A stretch of 6,142 bases of DNA from Candidatus Bipolaricaulota bacterium (GCA_021129875.1 JAJOKK010000137.1:1-6142), one strand, 5' to 3'. Shown: positions 1 to 5,245, counted from the first letter of the stretch. Program-made: numbers and translations. Notes: generated by a model not told the origin, from the sequence alone.

Positions 1-124
1 CGCGGGCTGCGGTGTGCGGAATTTTGCTATCTTATGGGAGGAGGAGCCATCAATCCTCACTTCGTGTGCGTGTGAATCTAGAAGCCGCTACCCACTTAAA
101 ACGACGAAGAGCCGGAAGATTTCT

Positions 125-151
125 GTGCGTATTCAGTAAACCCATCCCTGA
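125..151 (+). repeat. 27-base interspersed repeat, copy A (divergent)
   Basis: The shared core reads ATTCAGTAAACCCAT at 131-145. Aligned without gaps over 27 bases, it matches the copy at 2154-2180 at 21 positions, with most differences in the last six bases. It has the same orientation as that copy and is opposite to the copy at 276-302. The three copies occur only in non-coding DNA. The repeat is not a known family that I recognise. Confidence 0.65.
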
Positions 152-169
152 ACCGCGTCTGAGAGGCCG

Positions 170-207
170 GAGTGATGAGTAATGGGTGAAGAGTAATGGG
201 TGAAGAG
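170..207 (+). repeat. Heptad tandem repeat (14-base unit)
   Basis: Read in sevens from 170 the sequence is GAGTGAT, GAGTAAT, GGGTGAA, GAGTAAT, GGGTGAA, then GAG. The 14-base unit GAGTAATGGGTGAA is repeated exactly at 177-190 and 191-204. The general pattern is G(A/G)GT followed by three variable bases. A related heptad array lies at 4006-4040 on the opposite strand. Short heptanucleotide repeats of this style are known from intergenic DNA of several bacterial groups (for example the STRR sequences of cyanobacteria); that comparison is by style only. Confidence 0.8.
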
Positions 208-230
208 GGATCTTCTCAATTCTCTGATCT

Positions 231-260
231 GTGTCTATCAGTGGCAATCCGTGGTTCTAG
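231..260 (+). repeat. Ten-base-period GTG repeat
   Basis: GTG recurs at 231, 241 and 251, giving three decamers: GTGTCTATCA, GTGGCAATCC and GTGGTTCTAG. The units are only partly alike, with GTG and the preceding C(T/A/C) context conserved. This resembles the widespread intergenic pattern of the type ATCTGTGTAATCTGTGG seen in many bacterial genomes. It sits between the heptad array and the inverted 27-base repeat. No function can be read from it. Confidence 0.5.
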
Positions 261-275
261 GCCTGCCACACTTCA

Positions 276-302
276 GCCAGTATGGGTTTGCTGAATGCTT
301 AC
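276..302 (-). repeat. 27-base interspersed repeat, copy B (inverted)
   Basis: On the plus strand this copy contains AGTATGGGTTTGCTGAATGC at 279-298. Its reverse complement matches the copy at 2154-2180 at 25 of 27 positions, and the two mismatches are single substitutions. The repeat ends nine bases from the mocA stop codon. With the copy at 2154-2180 it forms an inverted pair bracketing mocA and xdhC. Confidence 0.8.
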
Positions 303-311
303 GATTTCTCT

Positions 312-932
312 TCAGAGCAGGATCCGCTTGGCGGCCTGGTAGTCGATGGGGCGGTTCAGATCCGTCAGTACCGCTGATGAGTCGAACTCCAGCTCAAGGA
401 TCTCCTTGCGGTGATGCGTCATCAGTTCGCGCAAGCCGGCCCTCTCCTCGCTTATCCCCTTCAACTCCGACAGCAGATGCAGGGAGAAGATCGGTGGATG
501 CCCGCGGCGGCCCCGATAGGTAGGGATCGTTATCAGCGATCCCTGTTGAATATGGGCATCGATCAGATCCTGCAGCAGCGCGACCGGACGCGGCTGATCG
601 ACCGAGTGGATGATCAGGGCCGTAGCCTGGGGTGATATGTATCCCAGCCCCGCCTTAATCGAGGAAGTCCGTCCTTGCACGTAGTTCGGGTTCACCACAA
701 CGGATACAGCAGGATGGTCAGGGATGTGGGGGCGTAGCTTCTCGTGCGCATGGCCGAGGACGACGAGTACCTGCGCCGCCACTTGAAGGAGGGTGGCAGT
801 CTGGTAGGCGATGAGCGGCCGACCTTGCCAGGGGAGGAGTGCTTTCAGCCCGTTCATTCGGCGGGATTCGCCCGCTGCAAGCAGGATCGCACAGACGTCG
901 GGCGTGATTCTAGGCGTCCGCGCCGGATTCAC
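312..932 (-). CDS. mocA: MocA-like molybdenum cofactor nucleotidyltransferase
   Basis: This 206-residue protein has the normal length for the MobA/MocA family (NTP_transf_3), whose members are cytoplasmic enzymes. MocA transfers CMP to molybdopterin to make the cytosine-dinucleotide cofactor used by molybdenum hydroxylases. The signature LAAGESRRMNGLKALLP lies at residues 18-34 and forms the nucleotide-binding loop. NPNYVQGRTSSIKAGL is at 81-96, the metal-binding aspartate sits in HSVDQP (109-114, D112), GHPPIF is at 144-149 and DLNRPIDY at 191-198. Two details differ from the textbook family: RMN replaces RMG, and HSVDQP replaces the common GDQP. The start is GTG; a GGAG seven bases upstream supports it, and no ATG precedes it in frame. 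The gene begins inside the 3' end of xdhC (23-base overlap), so the two are probably co-translated. CMP is the likely nucleotide because of the XdhC partner, but GMP transfer (MobA-type) or another substrate cannot be excluded. Confidence 0.88.
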   Translation of the reverse strand: MNPARTPRITPDVCAILLAAGESRRMNGLKALLPWQGRPLIAYQTATLLQVAAQVLVVLGHAHEKLRPHIPDHPAVSVVVNPNYVQGRTSSIKAGLGYISPQATALIIHSVDQPRPVALLQDLIDAHIQQGSLITIPTYRGRRGHPPIFSLHLLSELKGISEERAGLRELMTHHRKEILELEFDSSAVLTDLNRPIDYQAAKRILL

Positions 933-2040
933 CGATCTTCTCCGCCAAGCGATCTATCTGCGCATCCGCTATCTTGAGCGGAAGGCAGCCGGCGTTGTTG
1001 CGGACGGCAAGGATCTCCGCCATGATGCTCACTGCAATCTCCTCCGGGGTTCGCGCTCCCAGATCAAGACCGATCGGTGTGCGGACGGTCCGCAGGCGTT
1101 CGCGGGAGACGCCTTGTCGAAGCAAATTCCCGTAGAAGAGGATAACCTTGCGCTTACTCCCGATCATCCCCACATAGCCGGCTGCAGTTTGGCACGCCGC
1201 TTGCAGAGCGACATCGTCGCTCTTGTGCCCGCGTGTGGCAATGACGATAGCGGTGTTCCGATCGACCGCGAATTGGGCTAATCCCTGCTCAAAGCCGGAG
1301 ACAATAGTCTTGTCTGCGGAGGGGAAGCGCTGCGGATTGGCGAACTCCGGGCGGTCGTCGATGACGAAGACCCGGAAACCCAGAGTTGTGGCGAGCGGTG
1401 CAAGCGCCGTTCCGATATGCCCGCCTCCGAGGATGACCAGGGTAGAGGGTGTGGTGTACGTCTCCAGGAAGTACTCGCTCCCATCATGACCGACGACGTA
1501 TTCATGCTTGCCAAGTGGCGCAAGCTCGCGGCTACGGGCTGCTGCCCGCTCGTCCCTCTCGTCATCACCCAAGGTGCCGCTTATCTTGCCGCCCATCCTC
1601 ACAATCAGTCTATCTCCAACCGTCCCCTTGACAGCGGCGGACTTTACAAGGGTTGCGATAGCAACGGCCTCTCCCCCTTTATAGGCGTCGAGCACAGACT
1701 GCGATGCGCCAAGGTACTCCTCAGTATGGCGGATCGGATCGATGAGGAAGTCCATTCCCCCCCCGCAGACCAGGCCGTCTTGAGCAGCCATTTCATCGGT
1801 CAGTTGGCAGCTGTGAAGCTGTGCCCCGCCTCCCTCGTGCAGGAGCGTCGCAGCGAGGAACAGAACACTCGCCTCCACGCATCCGCCGCCCAGCGTGCCC
1901 ACAGCGGAGCCATCCGCGCGTATCAGGATCTTAGCGCCCGCCTTCTGCGGGGTCGATCCGGTCGTTCGCACAACCGTGGCAAGGACGAACGGCTCGCCCT
2001 GCGCAAGGAGTTTGCTCGCTTCGCGGAATATATGTTCCAT
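910..2040 (-). CDS. xdhC: XdhC/CoxI-family molybdenum hydroxylase maturation factor
   Basis: This 376-residue protein has the full two-domain layout of the family. XdhC proteins bind molybdenum cofactor, promote its sulfuration and insert it into enzymes of the xanthine dehydrogenase or CO dehydrogenase type; they act in the cytoplasm and are not part of the final enzyme. The N-terminal XdhC_CoxI domain includes TTGSTPQKAGAKILI (26-40), GTLGGGCVEA (48-57) and CGGGMDFLIDP (92-102). The two cysteines in these motifs, C54 and C92, are candidates for cofactor or sulfur handling. The C-terminal Rossmann domain begins with LVILGGGHIG (201-210), followed by VIDDRPEFAN (226-235), ATRGHKSDD (268-276), GMIGSKRK (291-298) and PIGLDLGARTPEEIAVSIMA (322-341). 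The start is ATG, with GGAGAG eight bases upstream. It is followed directly by mocA with an overlap. The substrate-bearing hydroxylase is not visible, so its partner enzyme is unknown. Confidence 0.93.
   Translation of the reverse strand: MEHIFREASKLLAQGEPFVLATVVRTTGSTPQKAGAKILIRADGSAVGTLGGGCVEASVLFLAATLLHEGGGAQLHSCQLTDEMAAQDGLVCGGGMDFLIDPIRHTEEYLGASQSVLDAYKGGEAVAIATLVKSAAVKGTVGDRLIVRMGGKISGTLGDDERDERAAARSRELAPLGKHEYVVGHDGSEYFLETYTTPSTLVILGGGHIGTALAPLATTLGFRVFVIDDRPEFANPQRFPSADKTIVSGFEQGLAQFAVDRNTAIVIATRGHKSDDVALQAACQTAAGYVGMIGSKRKVILFYGNLLRQGVSRERLRTVRTPIGLDLGARTPEEIAVSIMAEILAVRNNAGCLPLKIADAQIDRLAEKIGESGADA
940..943 (-). promoter_or_regulatory. Ribosome binding site of mocA inside xdhC
   Basis: On the minus strand GGAG is followed by seven bases and then the GTG codon at 932. 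It lies within the coding sequence of xdhC, eight codons before its stop is reached, which favours translational coupling of the two genes. It is the main reason for choosing the GTG start. Confidence 0.6.
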
Positions 2041-2073
2041 CGTTCTATCTCTCCATATCCCAGTATGCTCCCG

Positions 2074-2079
2074 ATTGTA
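2074..2079 (-). promoter_or_regulatory. Possible -10 element for xdhC-mocA
   Basis: The minus strand reads TACAAT, one mismatch from TATAAT, 33 bases upstream of the xdhC ATG. No good -35 hexamer is present 16-18 bases further upstream and there is no extended TG. The assignment rests on position and the single hexamer, so it is weak. If correct, the inverted 27-base repeat at 2154-2180 lies just upstream of this promoter. Confidence 0.22.
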
Positions 2080-2153
2080 TCCGCGGGGTTCGGGCAGATC
2101 ATCCTAGCGATGATCCAGCGAGATGCGACAAGAGGGCGATCGTGAAGAATCAG

Positions 2154-2180
2154 GTACGCATTCAGTAAACCCATACTGGC
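2154..2180 (+). repeat. 27-base interspersed repeat, copy C
   Basis: This copy contains GCATTCAGTAAACCCATACT at 2158-2177. It matches the inverted copy at 276-302 at 25 of 27 positions and the direct copy at 125-151 at 21 of 27. It sits 113 bases upstream of the xdhC start, so together with copy B it brackets the mocA-xdhC unit. The next bases are ordinary intergenic sequence with no long similarity to the flanks of copy B. Confidence 0.8.
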
Positions 2181-2290
2181 CAGAATCTTCTCTCCGAGTG
2201 CCATGAGCGCCGATCTACTCTCGTTACCCCCAACCTGGCATCCTCTGAGTAGGTTGCGGTGCTGGGGGATGCAAAACTGAACACGGCGTT

Positions 2291-2314
2291 GCTCGATCGC
2301 CTCACTCATCGAGC
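2291..2314. promoter_or_regulatory. Inverted dyad, operator-like
   Basis: GCTCGAT (2291-2297) and ATCGAGC (2308-2314) are perfect inverted repeats separated by ten bases, so the half-site centres are 17 bases apart. It lies 57 bases before the ATG of the small plus-strand reading frame at 2372. It could be a binding site for a dimeric regulator or a short RNA hairpin; neither can be shown from sequence alone. Confidence 0.3.
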
Positions 2315-2371
2315 GCACATCATGACTCCGCAAGGGCTGTCATACCGAATGCGTGCGCGAAGGAGAGAGCA

Positions 2372-2509
2372 ATGAGCTCGTTCCTTAATATCAATCTCAA
2401 GAAATCTGGACTAGAGGGTGTGCCTTCAAAGTACACTGCGGTCGCTGGGATGGCTCAGTTACTAAACGTCAAACGGCTCAAAAACCAAACGTTGCCAACG
2501 CGAAAATGA
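2372..2509 (+). CDS. Possible small protein of 45 residues, unknown
   Basis: This is a short frame on the strand opposite to all other genes. It encodes 45 residues beginning MSSFLNINLKKSGLEG and ending LKNQTLPTRK. A GGAG lies six bases upstream of the ATG within AAGGAGAGAGCA, a good ribosome binding site. The composition is protein-like and basic (eight Lys/Arg against one Glu and no Asp), with no signal peptide or membrane segment. I do not recognise a family; the N-terminal style could fit a truncated transposase, but I see no catalytic motif. Its stop overlaps an ATG in the next frame (ATGA at 2506-2509) that opens 46 codons running into the antisense of the glycerate kinase end, so a frameshifted remnant of a longer gene is also possible. 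Codon use cannot settle the question at this length. Confidence 0.35.
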   Translation: MSSFLNINLKKSGLEGVPSKYTAVAGMAQLLNVKRLKNQTLPTRK

Positions 2510-2590
2510 GAATCGCTGCCTCCCTGCACATCCCTTTGCTTGAGAGGACAGTGCTTGTTGGTGAAATTCGCGCTCTACAAATAGACGCAT

Positions 2591-3931
2591 CTATTCTTGT
2601 TTCCCTACAAGAATTAAGCAAAGGTCCGCGACGTTGGTGCCGGTAGGTCCGGTGACGATTAGGTCTCTAGCTTCCTCCAAGGCTTTGTAGGAGTTGTTCT
2701 GCTCCAGGTATTCCTCAGGATCGATACCTCGTTCCCTCATCCGTCCAACCGTCCCCCCGTCGACCGCTCCTCCGGCGGCGTCGGTCGGTCCGTCGCGGCC
2801 GTCGGTCCCGAGCGAACAGATCACGACTCCCGGCAGCCCTTCGATCCCCAGGGCGGCGGCGAGGGCGAGTTCCTGGTTGCGCCCTCCTTTTCCGTCCCCC
2901 TTCACAGCGACCGTGGTCTCCCCGGCGGCGATGATCAACGCAGGTAGGGGGAGCGGACGCTGATGGCGCACCTCCTCCCTCGCTAGGGAGGCGAGGACCC
3001 TTCCCACCTCGCGCGCCTCCCCCTCGAGGGTGGTGCTGAGAAGCAAGGTGTTGTACCCCAAACGCTCCCCTTCGGCGAGCGCAGCTTCGGCGGCGAGCGC
3101 TCCCGAGCCGATGACCGCGGTATTCACCCGCTGCAATGCCGGGTCGCCGGGTTTTGGGGTCTCGTCAATCTCGCCGCGCAGGCCGCCCTCGATCCGGGCC
3201 CGTACCGAGGATGGGACCGAGTCCCACAGCCGGCGCCCACGGAGGATCCGTTCCACCTGCTGGAAGGTGGTCGGGTCGGCCACGGTCGGGCCGGAGGCGA
3301 TCGCGTTCAGCGGATCACCGGGTACGTCGGAGAGGATGAGGGTGATCACCTGCGCGGGGAAGGCCCGGCACGCAAGCTGCCCGCCCTTCACCTGCGAGAG
3401 GTGCTTGCGCACTGTGTTCATCTCTTGAATCCGCGCCCCAGAGCGGAGGAGGAGTTCGTTGACTTTGGAGAGGTCATCGAGCTCGATCCCGGGAGCGGGC
3501 AGGGAGAGAAGGGCTGATCCGCCGCCGGAGATGAGGACGATCACCAGGTCATTCTCGCCCGCCCCGTCGACGAGGGAGGCGATCCGTTCTGCAGCGGCCA
3601 GGCCGCGGGCATCCGGAATAGGATGGGCCGCACAGACGATCGTCACCCGCTCAGTGGGGGCGGCGTACCCGTCGGCGGTGACGACGAGGCCGCACGAGAT
3701 CCGCTCGCTCAAGATCCCTTCCAGCGCTGCGGCCATCCGGGCTGAGGCCTTCCCCATCCCCACGACGATGATCCGTTCGATCGGGGAGAGGTCGACGCTG
3801 CGGTCTCCGACGACGAGGCGAGAGCCCTCAAGGCGCACGGCACGCTGCAGGCATGTCACTGGGTCGACCGCAGCTATGGCTGCCTTGTTGATCCGTGATA
3901 GGTCGCCGCGAAGGTCCGTTGTCCGTTTCAC
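2591..3931 (-). CDS. gckA: Glycerate 2-kinase, MOFRL family
   Basis: This 446-residue protein is a complete type II glycerate kinase (DUF4147 domain plus C-terminal MOFRL domain), the usual size for the family. Such enzymes are cytoplasmic and use ATP to convert D-glycerate to 2-phosphoglycerate, feeding lower glycolysis. The N-terminal half has VVGMGKASARM (56-66, with the conserved lysine K61), AAHPIPDARG (101-110), ISGGGSALL (134-142), MNTVRKHLSQVKGGQ (171-185) and SDVPGDPLNAIASGPT (201-216). The MOFRL half has GETTVAVKGDGKGGRNQE (337-354), GTDGRDGPTDAAGG (375-388) and TGPTGTNVADL (427-437). No key motif is missing. The start is GTG, with AAGGAGG four bases upstream and no better ATG nearby. 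It follows the GT81-like gene on the same strand after 142 bases. This supports a role in recycling glycerate from a glycerate-based solute, although serine-cycle, tartrate or hydroxypyruvate pathways use the same enzyme class. Confidence 0.93.
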   Translation of the reverse strand: MKRTTDLRGDLSRINKAAIAAVDPVTCLQRAVRLEGSRLVVGDRSVDLSPIERIIVVGMGKASARMAAALEGILSERISCGLVVTADGYAAPTERVTIVCAAHPIPDARGLAAAERIASLVDGAGENDLVIVLISGGGSALLSLPAPGIELDDLSKVNELLLRSGARIQEMNTVRKHLSQVKGGQLACRAFPAQVITLILSDVPGDPLNAIASGPTVADPTTFQQVERILRGRRLWDSVPSSVRARIEGGLRGEIDETPKPGDPALQRVNTAVIGSGALAAEAALAEGERLGYNTLLLSTTLEGEAREVGRVLASLAREEVRHQRPLPLPALIIAAGETTVAVKGDGKGGRNQELALAAALGIEGLPGVVICSLGTDGRDGPTDAAGGAVDGGTVGRMRERGIDPEEYLEQNNSYKALEEARDLIVTGPTGTNVADLCLILVGKQE

Positions 3932-3935
3932 TACT

Positions 3936-3942
3936 CCTCCTT
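3936..3942 (-). promoter_or_regulatory. Ribosome binding site of the glycerate kinase
   Basis: AAGGAGG on the minus strand is followed by AGTA and the GTG start. This nearly perfect Shine-Dalgarno sequence is the reason for accepting GTG at 3931 as the start codon. Confidence 0.75.
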
Positions 3943-3976
3943 ACCCACTCAAAGTCCACCGTGCTCGTTTAGCGTT

Positions 3977-4002
3977 CCGGCCTCCGGTCGATCGGAGACC
4001 GG
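3977..4002 (-). other. Strong RNA hairpin between GT81-like gene and glycerate kinase
   Basis: On the minus strand CCGGTCTCCG pairs with CGGAGGCCGG around the loop ATCGAC, giving ten base pairs with a single G-U wobble. No T-run follows on either strand, so it is not a canonical intrinsic terminator. It lies about 70 bases downstream of the GT81-like stop codon and about 45 bases before the kinase start. It could be an attenuating or RNA-stabilising structure in the transcript, or part of a repeat element. Confidence 0.5.
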
Positions 4003-4005
4003 TGG

Positions 4006-4040
4006 GTCACTCAGCACTGATCACTGGCCACTCATTACTC
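4006..4040 (-). repeat. Heptad-periodic repeat in the intergenic gap
   Basis: Plus-strand heptads from 4006 read GTCACTC, AGCACTG, ATCACTG, GCCACTC and ATTACTC, that is NNNACT followed by C or G, five times in phase. Read on the minus strand the pattern is (G/C)AGT plus three bases, matching the array at 170-207 on the plus strand. The heptad ATTACTC occurs in both arrays once orientation is allowed for. The array fills much of the 142-base gap next to the hairpin. Confidence 0.65.
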
Positions 4041-4073
4041 ATGACCAATTACGGGCTCTGCCCTGGACGCTAA

Positions 4074-5240
4074 TCATATAAAGACCGACCGGTGCTCCTC
4101 AAACGCGGAAATCTGCCCCTGTATGTACGCCTCGGCCTCTTCATTGCTCAGCGCATCTGTCTCGCGCACCAGGCCTAAGAACCGCCCCTGCCAGAGGACG
4201 CGCAACGCGTCGAGCACCTTCAGGTCCTCATTAACGGAGAATGCGTCGATCGCGAAATAGACCGCCTTCACCCACAAGGGGAGTGGGAACGAATAGTGTT
4301 CGAGCTCGCTTGCGGCGATACGATCGAGGTCCTCCCGCAGCTCGCCGAGGAAGGCGGCGTTCTCCCCCATCAACTCGTTGTATTTCCTCTGGAAACGTTG
4401 CAGGAGATCGGCTTGATCGACGGTGACCACTCCCGGACGCTTGTCCGGCATCTCGCCCAACCGCTCGACCGGCCTGATCCCGTGATCGGTCCTATGTACG
4501 ATCTCGATGTGGTCGCGGTAGTAGTTGATCAGTCGGAACAGGGTCCCCACAACCTGGTAGAACATCGGGACGAGCAGCTTCTCCGGGTCGGCGTACTGTT
4601 TGGTCGACTCGTGTTCCTTCACTCCGAGGACCGCCTCCACAATCTCCATCTTCTCTGCCTCTGCGACTAGGGCGATGAAGATATCGATCCCAAAATCCTC
4701 CGGGAGCAGCTCGTGGCTGAGCAAGCGCTCCAGCAGGCGCGCGGAAAGGCCGTACTCGCCTCCGATCGGCTGACGCACCCCGATTCCGAACAGAACGTTG
4801 GTCAGCGGAAAGGCAATCTGGTTAGTGATCACCCCATCGCAGTGATGGCGCAGGTAGTAGGGGACGACAAGGTCTTTCCTTGCGAGGATTGGCCCGGCAA
4901 GCCGCTCGATCCACTCCGGCTCGATGCTCGTCAGGTCTCCGTCGACCAGGGCGACCGCAGCAGCGCCGCGATCACGAGCGATCTCGATGATCGTTCGGAC
5001 ACCGTTCCCTTTCCCCGGCCCCCCGGTCTGCAGGGTGAAGAACACCTCCGTGGTTGTCTCTGCTGCACGCGAGTTCTCTTCGGTGCAATCTGTCGAGAAC
5101 CCGTCGGAGATGACGATCAGGGCGCGTCTTTCCGGGAAGAACCGCGTAAGGCCCTGATCAACGGCCTTGATCACGCCGGCGACCGTGTTGTCGCAGTTCT
5201 TAGTACAAACACCAACGATAATATCGACTGCTCTTTCCAT
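4074..5240 (-). CDS. GT81-like glycosyltransferase, probable glucosyl(phospho)glycerate synthase
   Basis: This 388-residue GT-A-fold glycosyltransferase resembles glucosyl-3-phosphoglycerate synthase (GpgS) and glucosylglycerate synthase, cytoplasmic enzymes that move glucose from a nucleotide sugar to 3-phosphoglycerate or glycerate. Visible motifs are the N-terminal nucleotide-sugar strand VGVCTKNCDNTV (9-20), ISDGFSTDCT (44-53), the loop GGPGKGNGVRT (73-83), the metal-binding DGDL (100-103, in place of DxD), RQPIGGEYGLS (156-166), FGIDIFIALV (183-192) and LGVKEH (205-210). In the last, H210 sits where GpgS has its metal-binding histidine. There is no membrane segment or signal peptide. I chose ATG at 5240 because GGAGG stands five bases before it; a GTG at 5252, four codons upstream, overlaps that site. 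The upstream GT4 gene ends 21 bases before, indicating one operon. Substrate, nucleotide and phosphorylation state of the acceptor are inferred. No GpgP-type phosphatase is visible, which leaves a direct glycerate-using synthase possible. Confidence 0.72.
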   Translation of the reverse strand: MERAVDIIVGVCTKNCDNTVAGVIKAVDQGLTRFFPERRALIVISDGFSTDCTEENSRAAETTTEVFFTLQTGGPGKGNGVRTIIEIARDRGAAAVALVDGDLTSIEPEWIERLAGPILARKDLVVPYYLRHHCDGVITNQIAFPLTNVLFGIGVRQPIGGEYGLSARLLERLLSHELLPEDFGIDIFIALVAEAEKMEIVEAVLGVKEHESTKQYADPEKLLVPMFYQVVGTLFRLINYYRDHIEIVHRTDHGIRPVERLGEMPDKRPGVVTVDQADLLQRFQRKYNELMGENAAFLGELREDLDRIAASELEHYSFPLPLWVKAVYFAIDAFSVNEDLKVLDALRVLWQGRFLGLVRETDALSNEEAEAYIQGQISAFEEHRSVFI

Positions 5241-5245
5241 CCCTT

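Larger units (their letters stand above)
1..311. other. Repeat-rich non-coding segment downstream of mocA
   Basis: I see no convincing gene here. The longest reading frames are about 65 codons, lack a clear ribosome binding site and run straight through repeats. What the segment does hold is a stack of short repeats: a 27-base interspersed repeat at 125-151, a heptad-periodic tandem repeat at 170-207, a ten-base-period repeat at 231-260, and a second, inverted copy of the 27-base repeat at 276-302 that ends nine bases before the mocA stop codon. No hairpin followed by a T-run is visible, so the transcription end of the mocA operon is not marked by an obvious intrinsic terminator. The first 75 bases contain short open frames reaching the window edge on both strands, and these could be ends of a neighbouring gene. 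Confidence 0.7.
2041..2590. other. 550-base intergenic region between xdhC and the glycerate kinase
   Basis: This region carries the leader of xdhC, the third copy of the 27-base repeat (2154-2180), a 7-bp inverted dyad (2291-2314) and a possible 45-codon gene on the plus strand (2372-2509). It looks more AT-rich from about 2370 onward than the flanking genes. A minus-strand frame starting at 2333 crosses most of it but runs into xdhC in another frame and shows no family motif. The remaining bases, mainly 2181-2290 and 2510-2590, show only weak short hairpins (for example CAACCT 2231-2236 with AGGTTG 2251-2256). Confidence 0.6.

Noticed and set aside
1..60. Possible gene start on the minus strand (GTG near 60) or gene end on the plus strand (stop at 73-75) at the window edge
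   Set aside because: At most 24 codons are visible in either direction, with no motif to choose between them.
50..247. 65-codon minus-strand frame at the left end
   Set aside because: It runs through the heptad array and the 27-base repeat and has no family signature, so it looks like chance openness of repeat DNA.
125..302. CRISPR-like array at the left end
   Set aside because: The repeats have mixed orientation and irregular spacing, and no repeat-spacer alternation is present.
1417..2145. 242-codon plus-strand frame opposite xdhC
   Set aside because: It is antisense to a gene with all family motifs, its translation is arginine-, serine- and proline-rich without motifs, and it ends shortly after the gene it shadows.
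2238..2272. GCATCC and GGATGC hairpin in the xdhC upstream region as a terminator
   Set aside because: The stem is only six base pairs with a 23-base loop and no T-run.
1923..2333. 136-codon minus-strand frame upstream of and overlapping xdhC
   Set aside because: Its last third overlaps xdhC in another frame, it lacks a family motif and a clear ribosome binding site, and part of it is simply the translated 27-base repeat.
3459..4073. 204-codon plus-strand frame opposite the glycerate kinase
   Set aside because: The translation is low-complexity, rich in Arg, Ser and Pro, typical of the antisense of a GC-rich gene.
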